A DNA stretch of 64,000 nucleotides from Candidatus Palauibacter scopulicola (GTDB lineage Bacteria > Gemmatimonadota > Gemmatimonadetes > Palauibacterales > Palauibacteraceae). A model generated the notes under the pieces. It saw only the letters and a program-made list of their open reading frames with translations. It ran no database searches and was not told where the DNA came from. Below, in pieces: positions 38,501-46,404 of the stretch; positions within the stretch are counted from its first letter, which is position 1; each line of letters opens with the position of its first letter. The translations under genes were made by a program, and so were the position numbers. Location of the stretch: NCBI RefSeq assembly GCF_947581915.1, contig NZ_CANPWG010000065.1, positions 1 to 64,000 of the forward strand, read 5' to 3'.

Positions 38501-41500
38501 CGTGGTGGCCTCGGACGGGACGCTGGCGGACACGGCGACGGTGACGGTTTCCGTTACGGACGCGGACGATCCCGGCGTGGTGACGCTGGACGCGGCGGTG
38601 GCCCGGGTCGACGTGCGGATCACGGCGACGCTGAGGGACCAGGATGGCTCCCTGGAGGCGGGCAAGAGGCGCCAGTGGCAGCGTTCCGCCGATGGCGGGA
38701 CGACATGGTCGGACATCGCGGGAGCCACGAGGCGGTTCTACACGCCGGTGGCCGCGGACGAGGACATGCACCTCAGGGCGGTGTTCACCTACACGGACGG
38801 CCACGGCCCCGACAAGCGCGCCGAGAGCGCCGCGGTGCGCGTGACGGGCCCGAACGTGGCACCGGTGTTCAGCCCCGCCACCGTGACGTTGACGGTGGCG
38901 GAGAACTCGGCCGCCGGCACCCAGGTCGGGACCGTGACGGCCACCGACGGCAACGAAGACGACCTCTCCTACACCTTCCTCTCCGGTGGGGACGCCTCGT
39001 CGTTCGCCATCGCCGCCGGGACGGGCGCGGTCACGGTGGGCGCCGCGGCGGTGCTGGACTACGAAAGCGGGGACACGGAGCTGACCTTCAGTGTCGTGGC
39101 CTCGGACGGGATGTTGGCAGACACGGCGGCGGTGACCGTCACGGTCACCAACGCGGACGATCCGGGGGCGGTGACGCTGGACGCCGCGGTGGCCCGGGTG
39201 GGCACCGCGATCGTGGCGACGCTCACCGACGAGGATGTCGCGGACGCGAACGCGACGACCGTCAAGTGGCAGAGTTCGTCCAATGACGGGACGACCTGGA
39301 CGGACATCACGGGGGCCGACACCACATCGTACACGCCGGTCTCGGGCGACGCGGGCAACTCGCTGCGCGCGGTGTTCACGTACACCGACGGCCACGGTCC
39401 GAACAAGCGCGCCGAGAGCGCCGCGGTGGATGTGACGGACGCGAACCTGGCGCCGGTGTTCAGCCCGGCCGCGGTGGAGCGGACGGTGGCGGAGAACTCC
39501 CCGGTGGGCACGGCCGTGGGCGCTCCGGTGACGGCCACCGACGGCAACGGCGACGACCTCTCCTACACCTTCCTCTCGGGCGGCGACGCATCGTCGTTCG
39601 CGATCAACGCGACGACGGGACAGGTCACCGTGGGGGCCGAGGCCGCGCTCGACTACGAGGGCGGTGACACGGAACTGACCGTCAGTGTGGTGGCCTCGGA
39701 CGGAATGGCGGCGGACACGGCGGCCGTGACGATCAGGGTCACGAACGTTGACGATCCGGGCGTGGTGACGCTGGACGCCGCGGTGGCCCGGGTAGGCACC
39801 GCGATCGTGGCGACGCTCACCGATCAGGATGTGGCGGACGCGAACGCGACGACCGTCAAGTGGCAGAGTTCGTCCGACGGCGGGACCAGGTGGTCGGACA
39901 TCAACGGGGCGACGACGACATCGTACACGCCCATCTCGGCCGACGAAGGCAACTCGCTGCGTGCGGTGTTCGCGTACACGGATGGCCACGGATCCGGCAA
40001 GAGCGCGGAGAGCGCGGTCGTGCGGGTGACGGGCCCGAACGTGGCGCCGGTGTTCAGCCCGGCGGCGGTGGAGCGGACGGTGGCGGAGAACTCGGCGGCG
40101 GGCACGGCCGTGGGCGCGGCCGTGACGGCCACCGACGGCAACGGCGACGCCCTCGCTTACAGCCTGGCTTCCGGCGGAGACGCGTCGTCGTTCGCGATCG
40201 ACGAGACGACGGGCCGCATCGCGGTCGGGACCGGGGCGGTGCTGGACTACGAGAGCGGGGACACGGAACTGAGCGTCAGCGTCGTGGCCTCCGACGGGAT
40301 GCTCGCCGACACGGCGGTCGTGACGATCACGGTCACGAACGCGGACGATCCGGGGGTGGTGGCGCTGGACGCGAACGTGGCGCGGGTGGGCACGCGGATC
40401 GCGGCGACGCTCATGGACCAGGATCGGTCGCGCAACGCCGGCAAGAGGCGCCGCTGGCAACGCTCTTCCAACGGCGGCGCGACATGGTCGAACATCTCGG
40501 GCGCCACGACGCGGTTCTACACGCCGAGGGCGGCCGATGAGGGGACGCTCGTGCGCGCGGTGTTCACCTACACGGACGGGCACGGACCGAACAAGCGCGC
40601 GGAGAGCGCCGCCGTTTCGGTCGTGGGCGCCGCGACGCCGGTGGTGTCGTTCGGAGCGACGACGTACTCCGTCGCGCCGGAGGGTTCGGTCAACGTCGCG
40701 CTGTCGCTGTCGCCGGCCGCGACCGCGACCCTGGCGGTCGGCGTCACGATCGGCGGGAGCGCCCCCGCGGCGACGCGGACCGTGACGTTCGGAGTGGGCG
40801 ATACGGAGCAGACCCTGGCCGTGAGCGCGGCGGGCCTCTCCGTGGGCGACACGGTGCTCGTCGCCTTCGGCACGCTGCCGTCTGGGACGGTGGCGGCCGC
40901 GCCAACGGAAACGCGGGTGATCGTGCGGGAAACCGGAGCGGACATCGCGCGGGACAGGAAGGACGAAAGGCCGGTGCGACTCGAGGCCGCGTTCGCGGAG
41001 CCGGCCTACACCGCGGTCGCCCGAGACGGGGGCGTGGACGTGGCGGTGCGGCTCTCGCCGCCGGCGGACCGGGAGGTGATCGTGCCGGTCACGGCCACGG
41101 GCGCCGCATCGGCCGGGCTTGACGCGCTGGGCGTTCCCGAGAGTGTGCGGTTCGCGCCGGGCGATACGATCGCGGCGTTCACCGTGGACGCGCCGGCGGG
41201 CACGCCCGCCGCGGTACTCACGCTCGGCTTCGGCGAGCTGCCGGAGCGGGTGAGCGCGGGCGATGTCGCAAGCAGCGTGATCCAGGTCGTGGATGGCGGC
41301 GCGAACGCGGCGCGGTACGGCGAGTCAATGGAGTTGGGACTCGCGGTTCTGGGCCGCTCGGTGGCCGAGGGCGCCCGCCAGGCCGTCGGCGGCCGGATCG
41401 AGGCCGCCATGCGCGGCGGGAGCGGCGGTGCGAACGCGTCCTCCGGCGGCGGCTCCGTCGGGGACTGGGCCGGCCGCGCGGTCGGCACGCTCGCCTCGCT

Positions 41501-42671
41501 CGCGGGATCGCGGCCCGGCCGGGACGCGACGAGGGAAACGCATCGGCGGCCGGACGGCGGGGAGGCGCTCGAACGGTTGCTGCCGCAGGTCTCGTTCTCC
41601 GCCGACATCGGCGGCGGACAGCAGGCGTCGGCGCCCCGCTTCAGCGTGTGGGGCGAGGGTTCCGCGCAGGGGTTCAGGGGCGAACCGGGCGGCATCCGCT
41701 ACGACGGCGGCATGCGGGCCCTGACCGTGGGCGCCGACGCGCGCCTCGGGACCGGCGCCGGGGTCGGACTGTCGGTCATGCGGAGCGGGGGCGAGTTCGA
41801 CTACGCCTCGGCGTCGCTCGAGGGGACGCTGGATCACGCCATGACCACCGTGCACCCGTACCTGTTCTTCCAGCCGGCGCGCGGACTCGGGCTGTGGGCC
41901 ATGGCCGGCTACGGCACGGGGCAGTTGGAGACCGCGGGTGCGGCGTCAGCGCTGGACGCCACGCTCCGCATGGTGTCCGGCGGCGCCAGGCTGCCGCTCG
42001 CGCGGCGCGGCGCTTTCGGGCTCAGCCTGGCCAGCGACGTGTTCGGCGTGCGGATGAGCGCGGGCGACGAGGGAGCCGCGGGCGCGGCGACCCGCGGGCG
42101 CGCCCTCGTCGAGGCGACCTGGGCGGCGAACGGGCTCAAGCTCGGCGCCGAGGCCGGTGGACGCTATGACGGCGGAGACGCCGACACCGGCGCCGGCGCC
42201 GAGGCGGGCGCGTCGGTGGCGTACGCCGGGAGCGGGTTGGACCTGGCCCTGAACGGCAGGATGGCTTACGGGTCCGGCGGACATCGCGAGTGGGGCGTCG
42301 CGCTCCGCCTCGCATGGGACCCGGGCGCCAGGAACCGCGGGTTCCGCCTCGTCGTCAGCCCCGGCCACGGATACGACCGCAGCGGGGTGCAGCGGCTGCT
42401 CGATGACGGACCTCTCGGAGGCGGCGGCGCGGCCCGGCCGTACGCGAGCCGGGTCAACGCCGAGGCCGGCTACGGCATCGCGGCGTTCGGCAACGGATCG
42501 CTCGACACCTATGGCCGATTCTCCGCCCGCGAGGGCGCGCGCGCCTGGACGCTCGGCGCGGGATACGATCTGGCCAGGTCGCTCAAGTTCAGCGTTGAAG
42601 CCGTGCACGCCCGCATAGGGACGGCACCCGTCCGGCAGGGGCTCAGGGCGGGACTCGATGTCCGGTTCTGA
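32583..42671 (+). CDS. Giant repeat adhesin with PKD-, cadherin- and Ig-like repeats and autotransporter-like C-terminal barrel
   Basis: The product has 3,362 residues. A long N-region precedes the hydrophobic signal TICVLALLLAIATPAAAAG (about 55-73). Then follow a Calx-beta-like domain (about 84-197), one PKD-like repeat, five ~90-residue repeats with DPDxDxLxY motifs, seven ~93-residue PKD-like repeats (AxxDAGxxQTV...VTLSGSGSDPDGD), and one more ~95-residue repeat. Six ~198-residue units pair a cadherin-like domain (TVAENSAAGTxVG) with an Ig-like domain ending FTYTDGHG. Two Calx-beta-like domains follow, then a Gly/Ala-rich passenger end and a ~350-residue barrel ending LDVRF, with a terminal Phe as in outer-membrane proteins. 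The start could instead be GTG 32694. It should be displayed on or released from the outer membrane as an adhesin. Confidence 0.85.
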   Translation: MIAGLHLLLFTNSCSVEEGFVSSPKQSPVHPNRQGTPVQPTSTFVSLSARIVARTICVLALLLAIATPAAAAGPAPERWGSAADTLSVTLTGPAGGTVKEGETAYFEVRVAGNSGSDTVTVTYTVSGTATPGDDYTALPGEVTLRGGEANALIALVAVEDSTSDNGETVTLTLSGATGTAPAVVDTTSATVTIRDARSSQGENRPPRADAGSNQTVDERTLVNLDGSGSEDPDDDFLNYLWTKTSGPDVTIVGANTAFASFTAPEVTSTTTVRFRLRVGDGRTYSYATTSVTVNHVNRAPETKGSVSNAVTNRDSTGTVDMSSYFTELDNDDLTYTAESDDEDVVEVRVSGSEVTYEGVALGSATVTVTAADPEDAEAEQSFKVTVENIPPEAVGSISNTSVYVKANGTVDVSSYFRDLDGDALMYTVASSDSSAVTVSVNGSTVTYTGEVQGTATVTVTARDPSGASAKQQFAVEVPNRDPVKVGSISDQSVHVKATGTVTVSSRFTDPDMDALSYEAESDDVGVVTVSVDESTVTFKGVSQGTATVTVTASDPHGGEAEQEFDVTVPNRDPTTVGTISDRSVYVGASGNVDVASNFSDPDMDPLSFEAESDDEDVVTVRVSGSQVTFTGEGQGDATVTVTASDPHGGEVEQEFDVTVPNRAPTAVGNIASQSVYVGASDDVDVSSKFTDPDGDRLRYSASSSNTSVVTVSVSGSTVTFTGQDQGRATVTVTARDPDRATATQSFTVTVPNRAPTADAGNNRTVNERTTVTLSGSGTDPDGDPLTYRWTQRSGTSVTLSSSTVASPTFTAPEVTGNTALTFRLTVSDGSASDTDDVTITVRQVNRAPTAAAGANQTVDEGATVTLSGSGSDPDNDRLSYSWEQTAGPAATLSSTTAASSTFTAPEVTVNTVLTFRLTVSDGSLSDTDDVTVTVRHVNRKPTAAAGADQTVDEGATVTLNGSGSSDPDGDGVTYSWEQTAGTTVTLSSTTAASPTFTAPDVKANTTLTFRLTVSDGSLSDTDDVTVTVRQVNSAPTADAGSEQTVDERTTVTLNGSGSDPDGDSVTYAWKQLKGATATLSSTTVASPTFTAPEVTVDTDLDFELTVSDGSLSGADTVTVTVRHVNRAPTADAGSDQTVDERTTVTLDGSGSDPDGDSVSYAWKQLTGTTATLTSMTVASPTFPAPEVTADTDLTFELTVSDGSLSDMDTVTVTVRHVNRAPTADAGANQAVDEGATVTLSGSGSDPDDDTVSYAWTQTAGPTVTLSDTSAASPTFTAPEVTASTDLKFRLTVSDGTLSTTDDVTVTVRQVDGAPTANAGSDQTVDERTTVTLSGSGSDPDGDSVTYAWKQLTGTTATLSSATVASPTFPAPEVTADTDLTFELTVSDGTLSGVDTVTVTVRHVNRAPTATGTIAAQTVAADGSGSVDVSSNFTDADGDALSYTVEWTDSTAVTVSVTGSTVAFTGKAQGSATVTVTAADGDGAEAEQSFTVTVTASAANRAPLFDPAAVTRTVAENSAAGTAVGAPVTATDPDNNALTYSLAAGGDSASFAIGASTGQLAVGSGAELDYESGNTELTVSVVASDGTLADTATVTVTVTDADDPGVVRLDATVARVGMPVTATLTDQDGSRNAGKRRRWQRSAGEGSTWTNIARATSRIYTPVAADEGMYIRAVFTYTDGHGPNKRAESAALRVTGPNVAPVFSPDTVALTVAENSAAGAEVGTVTATDANGDTLAYSLLAGGDASSFAIGETTGTITVGTGATLDYEGGDTELSVSVLGTDGMLADTAAVTITITNADDPGAATLDAAQAEVGEALTATLTDEDEPEADATTVVWQRSADQGMTWTDIAGATATSYTPVVGDVGNLLRAVFTYTDGHGAGKRAESASVTVTVANRSPLFSPAAVTRTVAENSAAGTAVGEPVTATDPDNDALTYSLAGDDASSFTVGASTGQLAVGSGVELDYEGGDTELTVSVVASDGTLADTATVTVSVTDADDPGVVTLDAAVARVDVRITATLRDQDGSLEAGKRRQWQRSADGGTTWSDIAGATRRFYTPVAADEDMHLRAVFTYTDGHGPDKRAESAAVRVTGPNVAPVFSPATVTLTVAENSAAGTQVGTVTATDGNEDDLSYTFLSGGDASSFAIAAGTGAVTVGAAAVLDYESGDTELTFSVVASDGMLADTAAVTVTVTNADDPGAVTLDAAVARVGTAIVATLTDEDVADANATTVKWQSSSNDGTTWTDITGADTTSYTPVSGDAGNSLRAVFTYTDGHGPNKRAESAAVDVTDANLAPVFSPAAVERTVAENSPVGTAVGAPVTATDGNGDDLSYTFLSGGDASSFAINATTGQVTVGAEAALDYEGGDTELTVSVVASDGMAADTAAVTIRVTNVDDPGVVTLDAAVARVGTAIVATLTDQDVADANATTVKWQSSSDGGTRWSDINGATTTSYTPISADEGNSLRAVFAYTDGHGSGKSAESAVVRVTGPNVAPVFSPAAVERTVAENSAAGTAVGAAVTATDGNGDALAYSLASGGDASSFAIDETTGRIAVGTGAVLDYESGDTELSVSVVASDGMLADTAVVTITVTNADDPGVVALDANVARVGTRIAATLMDQDRSRNAGKRRRWQRSSNGGATWSNISGATTRFYTPRAADEGTLVRAVFTYTDGHGPNKRAESAAVSVVGAATPVVSFGATTYSVAPEGSVNVALSLSPAATATLAVGVTIGGSAPAATRTVTFGVGDTEQTLAVSAAGLSVGDTVLVAFGTLPSGTVAAAPTETRVIVRETGADIARDRKDERPVRLEAAFAEPAYTAVARDGGVDVAVRLSPPADREVIVPVTATGAASAGLDALGVPESVRFAPGDTIAAFTVDAPAGTPAAVLTLGFGELPERVSAGDVASSVIQVVDGGANAARYGESMELGLAVLGRSVAEGARQAVGGRIEAAMRGGSGGANASSGGGSVGDWAGRAVGTLASLAGSRPGRDATRETHRRPDGGEALERLLPQVSFSADIGGGQQASAPRFSVWGEGSAQGFRGEPGGIRYDGGMRALTVGADARLGTGAGVGLSVMRSGGEFDYASASLEGTLDHAMTTVHPYLFFQPARGLGLWAMAGYGTGQLETAGAASALDATLRMVSGGARLPLARRGAFGLSLASDVFGVRMSAGDEGAAGAATRGRALVEATWAANGLKLGAEAGGRYDGGDADTGAGAEAGASVAYAGSGLDLALNGRMAYGSGGHREWGVALRLAWDPGARNRGFRLVVSPGHGYDRSGVQRLLDDGPLGGGGAARPYASRVNAEAGYGIAAFGNGSLDTYGRFSAREGARAWTLGAGYDLARSLKFSVEAVHARIGTAPVRQGLRAGLDVRF

Positions 42672-42699
42672 GGCCTGCCGCATCTCCCGATCCCCTGAC

Positions 42700-42733
42700 G
42701 CCGCCGCTGCCGACTCCCGTTTGCAGCGGCGGC
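42700..42733 (+). terminator. Hairpin terminator candidate after the giant repeat gene
   Basis: GCCGCCGCTGC (42700-42710) pairs perfectly with GCAGCGGCGGC (42723-42733) around a 12-base loop, 29 bases after the stop codon. There is no T-run after it, so it may need a factor. It separates the giant gene from rpmE. Confidence 0.6.
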
Positions 42734-42809
42734 GCCGCTCCGGCTAGATTATGTGGCTGTTCCGCAGACGCCTCCGCCGGGAGGCAGGCAACCAGCGCGT
42801 GGGGAAGAC

Positions 42810-43100
42810 ATGAAGGCAGGCATACATCCGGAGTACGCACCCGCGAAGATCACCTGTGCGTGTGGCCGGGAGACGGAGGCCGCCTCGACCGTGGGCGAGA
42901 TCCACGTCGAGATCTGTTCGCACTGCCACCCCTTCTTCACGGGGCGGCAGAAGCTCGTCGACACGGCGGGCCGCGTGGAGCGGTTCATCGCGAAGTACGG
43001 CGACCGAAGCGCCCGCGGCGACGAAGCGGAGGAGACGAAGAAAGAGGAGGCGGCGGCTGAGGAGGCGCCGGCCGAGGAGGCGGTAGCGGCGGATGCCTGA
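42810..43100 (+). CDS. rpmE: 50S ribosomal protein L31
   Basis: The 96-residue protein starts MKAGIHPEY and keeps the zinc-binding cysteines of the C+ form: CACG near residue 15 and [10 protein letters not shown] near residue 37. It has the conserved end [16 protein letters not shown] ~25-residue Glu/Ala-rich tail after residue 70 is longer than in most L31 proteins. The ATG at 42810, preceded by GGGGAAG, is chosen over an in-frame ATG 19 codons upstream because L31 always begins with MK. A hairpin with T-run follows at 43139. Confidence 0.95.
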   Translation: MKAGIHPEYAPAKITCACGRETEAASTVGEIHVEICSHCHPFFTGRQKLVDTAGRVERFIAKYGDRSARGDEAEETKKEEAAAEEAPAEEAVAADA

Positions 43101-43138
43101 GCCGGGGGCCTCCGGCGCTCGAAACTGCATTACGGATG

Positions 43139-43164
43139 ACGGGGTTCCTCGCGGGCCCCGTTTT
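43139..43164 (+). terminator. Intrinsic terminator or attenuator between rpmE and prfA
   Basis: ACGGGG (43139-43144) pairs with CCCCGT (43156-43161) and is followed by TTTT including the last stem base. The prfA ATG is only 15 bases further on, so it may attenuate rather than fully end transcription. Confidence 0.5.
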
Positions 43165-43178
43165 CATATGGGGAACGA

Positions 43179-44264
43179 ATGACGGACTGGGACACGCTCG
43201 AGGGTCGCCTGCGGGAAGCCGCCGAGCGGTACGAGGCGCTGGCGCGCCGGATGGCGGAGCCGGAGGTGCTGTCGGACATGGCCCTCCTGCGCGACCTGGC
43301 GCGCGAACACTCGGCGCTGGAGCCGGTGGCGCGCGCGGCGGCGCGTCATTTCAAGCTGCTCGACGACCTGCGCCAGGCGCGGGAGGTCGCGGCGGAATCC
43401 GAGGGCGAGCTGGCCGAGATGGCCGCGGCCGAGGTCGCCGACCTCGAGGCCGAGCGGGAAGGGGCGCGGGAGGAACTCCGCCGGCTCCTGGTTCCGAAGG
43501 ACCCCCTGGACGACCGGCCCGCCGTGGTGGAGATCCGCGCCGGCACGGGCGGGGACGAAGCCGCCCTCTTCGCGGCGGACCTGTACCGGATGTACGCGCG
43601 CTTCGCCCAGGAGTCCGGCTGGGACGTGGAACTCATCAGCACGAGCGAGGGCGCGCTCGGAGGGCTCAAGGAGATCGTCTTCGTCGTGCGCGGCTCCGAC
43701 GCCTACGGCCGCCTTCGCTACGAGTCCGGCGTCCACCGCGTCCAGCGCGTGCCCGAAACCGAAAGCCAGGGTCGGTTGCATACCTCCGCGGCGACGGTGG
43801 CCGTCCTCCCCGAGGCGGAGGAAGTGGACGTCGAGATCGACCCCGCCGATCTCAAGATCGACGTGTTCCGTTCCTCCGGCCCCGGCGGACAGTCCGTGAA
43901 CACGACGGACTCCGCCGTGCGCATCACGCACGGGCCGACCGGGCTCGTCGTGTCGTGCCAGGACGAAAAGTCGCAGCACAAGAACAAGGCGCGGGCGCTC
44001 AAGGTGCTGCGGAGCCGCTTGCTCGACCGGCTCGTCGCCGAGCAGGAGGCGGAGCGCGCCCGCGAGCGGCGCACGCAGGTGGGGACGGGCGACCGCTCCA
44101 TGAAGATCCGGACGTACAACTTCCCGCAGAACCGCGTGACGGACCACCGCATCCACTTCACGAGCCACCGGCTGGAGGCGATCCTCGCCGGCGACCTGGA
44201 CGAGGTCGTCGAGGCGCTGAGGCTGGCCGGGACGGAAGAGCGGATGGCGGCGGGCGCCGGATGA
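43179..44264 (+). CDS. prfA: Peptide chain release factor 1
   Basis: This factor reads UAA and UAG stop codons and releases the finished peptide. The 361-residue length is standard. The catalytic GGQ is in [17 protein letters not shown], and the tripeptide region that recognises stop codons is [11 protein letters not shown] (PET where E. coli has PAT), which marks RF1 rather than RF2. The helical N-terminal domain precedes [20 protein letters not shown] lies before the ATG. The stop overlaps the prmC start (ATGA), placing the methyltransferase that modifies its GGQ glutamine directly after it. Confidence 0.96.
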   Translation: MTDWDTLEGRLREAAERYEALARRMAEPEVLSDMALLRDLAREHSALEPVARAAARHFKLLDDLRQAREVAAESEGELAEMAAAEVADLEAEREGAREELRRLLVPKDPLDDRPAVVEIRAGTGGDEAALFAADLYRMYARFAQESGWDVELISTSEGALGGLKEIVFVVRGSDAYGRLRYESGVHRVQRVPETESQGRLHTSAATVAVLPEAEEVDVEIDPADLKIDVFRSSGPGGQSVNTTDSAVRITHGPTGLVVSCQDEKSQHKNKARALKVLRSRLLDRLVAEQEAERARERRTQVGTGDRSMKIRTYNFPQNRVTDHRIHFTSHRLEAILAGDLDEVVEALRLAGTEERMAAGAG

Positions 44265-45172
44265 TCGATCCGCCGCCGGGTGGGCCTGCGCGCCGCCCGG
44301 CGGGCCCGACGCGCCGGGAGATCGTGCAGGGCGTGCGGCGCGAACTCGAACTTGCCGGCCTGGAGTCGCCGCGCGTCGAGGCCGAGCGGCTGGTGGCCGC
44401 GGCGCTCTCGCTCTCCGTGAGCGAACTCGGCCTCTCCGGCGGTGAACGCGTCGATCCCGGCGCCGCGGCCGATGTGGCGCGGGCGGTCTCCCGCCGTCTC
44501 GAGGGGCAGCCGCTCCAGCACATCGAGGGCACGGTCGACTTCCGGCGCGTCCGCCTCGTGTCGGATGGCCGCGCCCTCATCCCGCGCCCCGAGACCGAGC
44601 AACTGCTCGACCTCGTCGCCGCCTGGCGCCGCGGCCGGGACGCGCCCGTCGACGCGCTCGACATCGGCGTCGGATCGGGCGCCATCGCGCTCGCGCTCCT
44701 CGACGAGGGCATCGCCGGCCGCGTGGTCGGGCTCGACGTATCGGAGGACGCGCTCGACCAGGCCCGCGAAAACGCCCGCCGCCAGACCGCCGATGGCCTC
44801 GAACTCCGCCTCTGTCCGCCCGACATCTGGTCCGCGCTCGAGCCCGGCGAAACCTTCGACCTCATCATCTCCAACCCGCCCTACGTCACGACCCCCGAAT
44901 GGACCGGCCTCGACCCCGTCGTCCGCGACCACGAGCCCCGCGTCGCGCTGGACGGCGGAGAAGACGGACTGGACGTGATCCGCACCGTCGTCTCCGGCGC
45001 CGCGGCCCATCTCCGCGAAGGCGGCGCCCTCTTCCTCGAGATCGCCACCCACCAGGCCCCCGCCGTCCTGGCGCTGCTCGAAGCCGAGCCGATCCTCACG
45101 GACTCCCGCGTACGCACCGACCTCGCCGCCCGCCCCCGCTTCGCAAGCGCACGGAAGGCCGGCTCCGACTAG
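44261..45172 (+). CDS. prmC: Release factor glutamine N5-methyltransferase
   Basis: This enzyme methylates the glutamine of the GGQ motif in release factors. The 303-residue protein has a helical N-terminal domain, [12 protein letters not shown], the S-adenosylmethionine site [13 protein letters not shown] and the catalytic ISNPPYV. The start ATG overlaps the prfA stop by four bases; the frame is open further upstream but that is inside prfA. The prfA-prmC pair is a widely conserved arrangement. Confidence 0.94.
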   Translation: MIDPPPGGPARRPAGPTRREIVQGVRRELELAGLESPRVEAERLVAAALSLSVSELGLSGGERVDPGAAADVARAVSRRLEGQPLQHIEGTVDFRRVRLVSDGRALIPRPETEQLLDLVAAWRRGRDAPVDALDIGVGSGAIALALLDEGIAGRVVGLDVSEDALDQARENARRQTADGLELRLCPPDIWSALEPGETFDLIISNPPYVTTPEWTGLDPVVRDHEPRVALDGGEDGLDVIRTVVSGAAAHLREGGALFLEIATHQAPAVLALLEAEPILTDSRVRTDLAARPRFASARKAGSD

Positions 45173-45218
45173 CGGCATCCCCGCGCCCGTGCAAGTCGCG
45201 TGGGGGTCGAAGCCGGGT

Positions 45219-45224
45219 TATAAT
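45219..45224 (+). promoter_or_regulatory. Perfect -10 box upstream of the ylbF/inositol-lipid operon
   Basis: TATAAT stands at 45219-45224 in a very GC-rich gap of 180 bases between prmC and the ylbF-like gene. No good -35 is seen at 16-18 bases upstream. It is the best promoter candidate for the operon running from 45353 to at least tmk. Confidence 0.45.
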
Positions 45225-45352
45225 CGGGCGTCGAATCTTCGGCCCGGGCCCGCGGCTGGCGAGCGGGGAGGGCGGGAGATTCACGCCTCCGCCCGCCGCC
45301 GGCCCGACGTGCCGGCCCGGGGTGCTTCCCGATTCCGTTTCGAGCCGGAGAC

Positions 45353-45721
45353 ATGGACGAGCGAGACCGCATGCTGGAGAAGGCGCAGGAGTTGGGGCGC
45401 CTCATCTCCCAGTTGCCCGAATACGCCTACCTGCGCGCGGCCCGCCGCGAAATCGACGAGGACCGCGACGCGACGGCACTGCTCAACCGGATGCGCGACC
45501 TGCAGAGCACGCTCATGGAGGCGGTCGGCCGCGGCGAGCGGCCGAGCGAGGAGCAGGAACGGGAATTCGCCGAGCTCCAGGAGCAGGTCCAGACGAACAC
45601 CCGCTACCAGGGCCTCATCTCCTCTCAGGCGAACTTCGAGAAGCTCATGGAGCGGGTGGATCGAGCGATCGGGGAGGGAGTCCGGAAGGGCGAGGAAAGC
45701 AGGATCATCCTCCCGACATGA
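45353..45721 (+). CDS. YlbF/YmcA-family helical protein
   Basis: The 122-residue all-helical protein has the YlbF-family pattern: an N-terminal helix with LGRLISQLPEY, a central EIDEDRDATALLNRM, and a C-terminal helix with YQGLISSQANFEKLMERVD. In Bacillus, YlbF and YmcA form a complex with YaaT that influences RNase Y and development; the role in Gram-negatives is not established. GGAG stands before the ATG. Its TGA overlaps the next start in ATGA. Confidence 0.8.
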   Translation: MDERDRMLEKAQELGRLISQLPEYAYLRAARREIDEDRDATALLNRMRDLQSTLMEAVGRGERPSEEQEREFAELQEQVQTNTRYQGLISSQANFEKLMERVDRAIGEGVRKGEESRIILPT

Positions 45722-46380
45722 GAGCGGCCCGCGACCTGGGGGAACGCGCGCTGCGCGCGATCTTCGAGCCGGCCATGGCGTGGCTCACGAAACGCCGCGT
45801 CCACCCCAACGCCATCAGCACGCTCGGCTTCGTCATCACCTGCAGTTCCGGCTATTTCTTTCATCAGCATCATGTGAGCACGGCCGGCTTCCTCGTCCTC
45901 CTCGGCGGCGTGTTCGACCTCTTCGACGGCACGGTCGCGCGCCGCACGGGCCTCGCCTCTTCCTTCGGGGCCTTCTACGACTCGACGCTCGACCGGCTGT
46001 CCGAGATCGTCGTGTACCTGGGGCTCCTCTCCCTGTACAACGACTACCGTCTCGAACTGGGCGACGTGGGGATGATCTACTGGATCGTGCTCGCGCTCGC
46101 CGGCTCGCTGATGATCAGCTACACCCGCGCCCGTGCCGAGGCGCTCGGCATCGCCTGCTACGTCGGGCTCATGCAGCGTCCGGAACGGGTCATTCTCATC
46201 GGCTTCGCCGCGCTCATCTTCGGCGAGACGCCCATGTTCGGGCACCAGGGCCTCGTGCTGCGGGTCGTGATCATCGTCCTCGCGATTCTCACCAACCTGA
46301 CCGCCTTCCAGCGGATCTGGTGGGTGTACCGGAATACGCGGCCCGACGGCGAGCCGCCCCCCAGTCGAACCGAGAACTGA
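45718..46380 (+). CDS. CDP-alcohol phosphatidyltransferase, probably inositol-phosphate phospholipid synthase
   Basis: The 220-residue membrane protein has the complete family motif, DLFDGTVAR, then G and D in SSFGAFYD and D in STLD. Five to six hydrophobic segments follow from about residue 30. The enzyme moves a CDP-linked diacylglycerol onto an alcohol phosphate. Because inositol-3-phosphate synthase is encoded 24 bases downstream, the acceptor is most likely inositol-1-phosphate, giving phosphatidylinositol phosphate as in mycobacteria and Bacteroides. The start overlaps the ylbF-like stop (ATGA). Substrate is inferred from context. Confidence 0.82.
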   Translation: MRAARDLGERALRAIFEPAMAWLTKRRVHPNAISTLGFVITCSSGYFFHQHHVSTAGFLVLLGGVFDLFDGTVARRTGLASSFGAFYDSTLDRLSEIVVYLGLLSLYNDYRLELGDVGMIYWIVLALAGSLMISYTRARAEALGIACYVGLMQRPERVILIGFAALIFGETPMFGHQGLVLRVVIIVLAILTNLTAFQRIWWVYRNTRPDGEPPPSRTEN

Positions 46381-46404
46381 ACAGACACGGAGTGAACCGG
46401 CATC

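Noticed and set aside
34320-40583. A 2,087-codon minus-strand open frame opposite the giant repeat gene
   Set aside because: It is Arg/His-rich low-complexity sequence that mirrors the repeats of the plus-strand gene. GC-rich codons leave antisense frames open; there is no domain, start site or signal.
43136-45172. An apparent 678-residue fusion ending in PrmC
   Set aside because: The upstream part is a shadow of prfA; the real prmC start is ATG 44261 overlapping the prfA stop.
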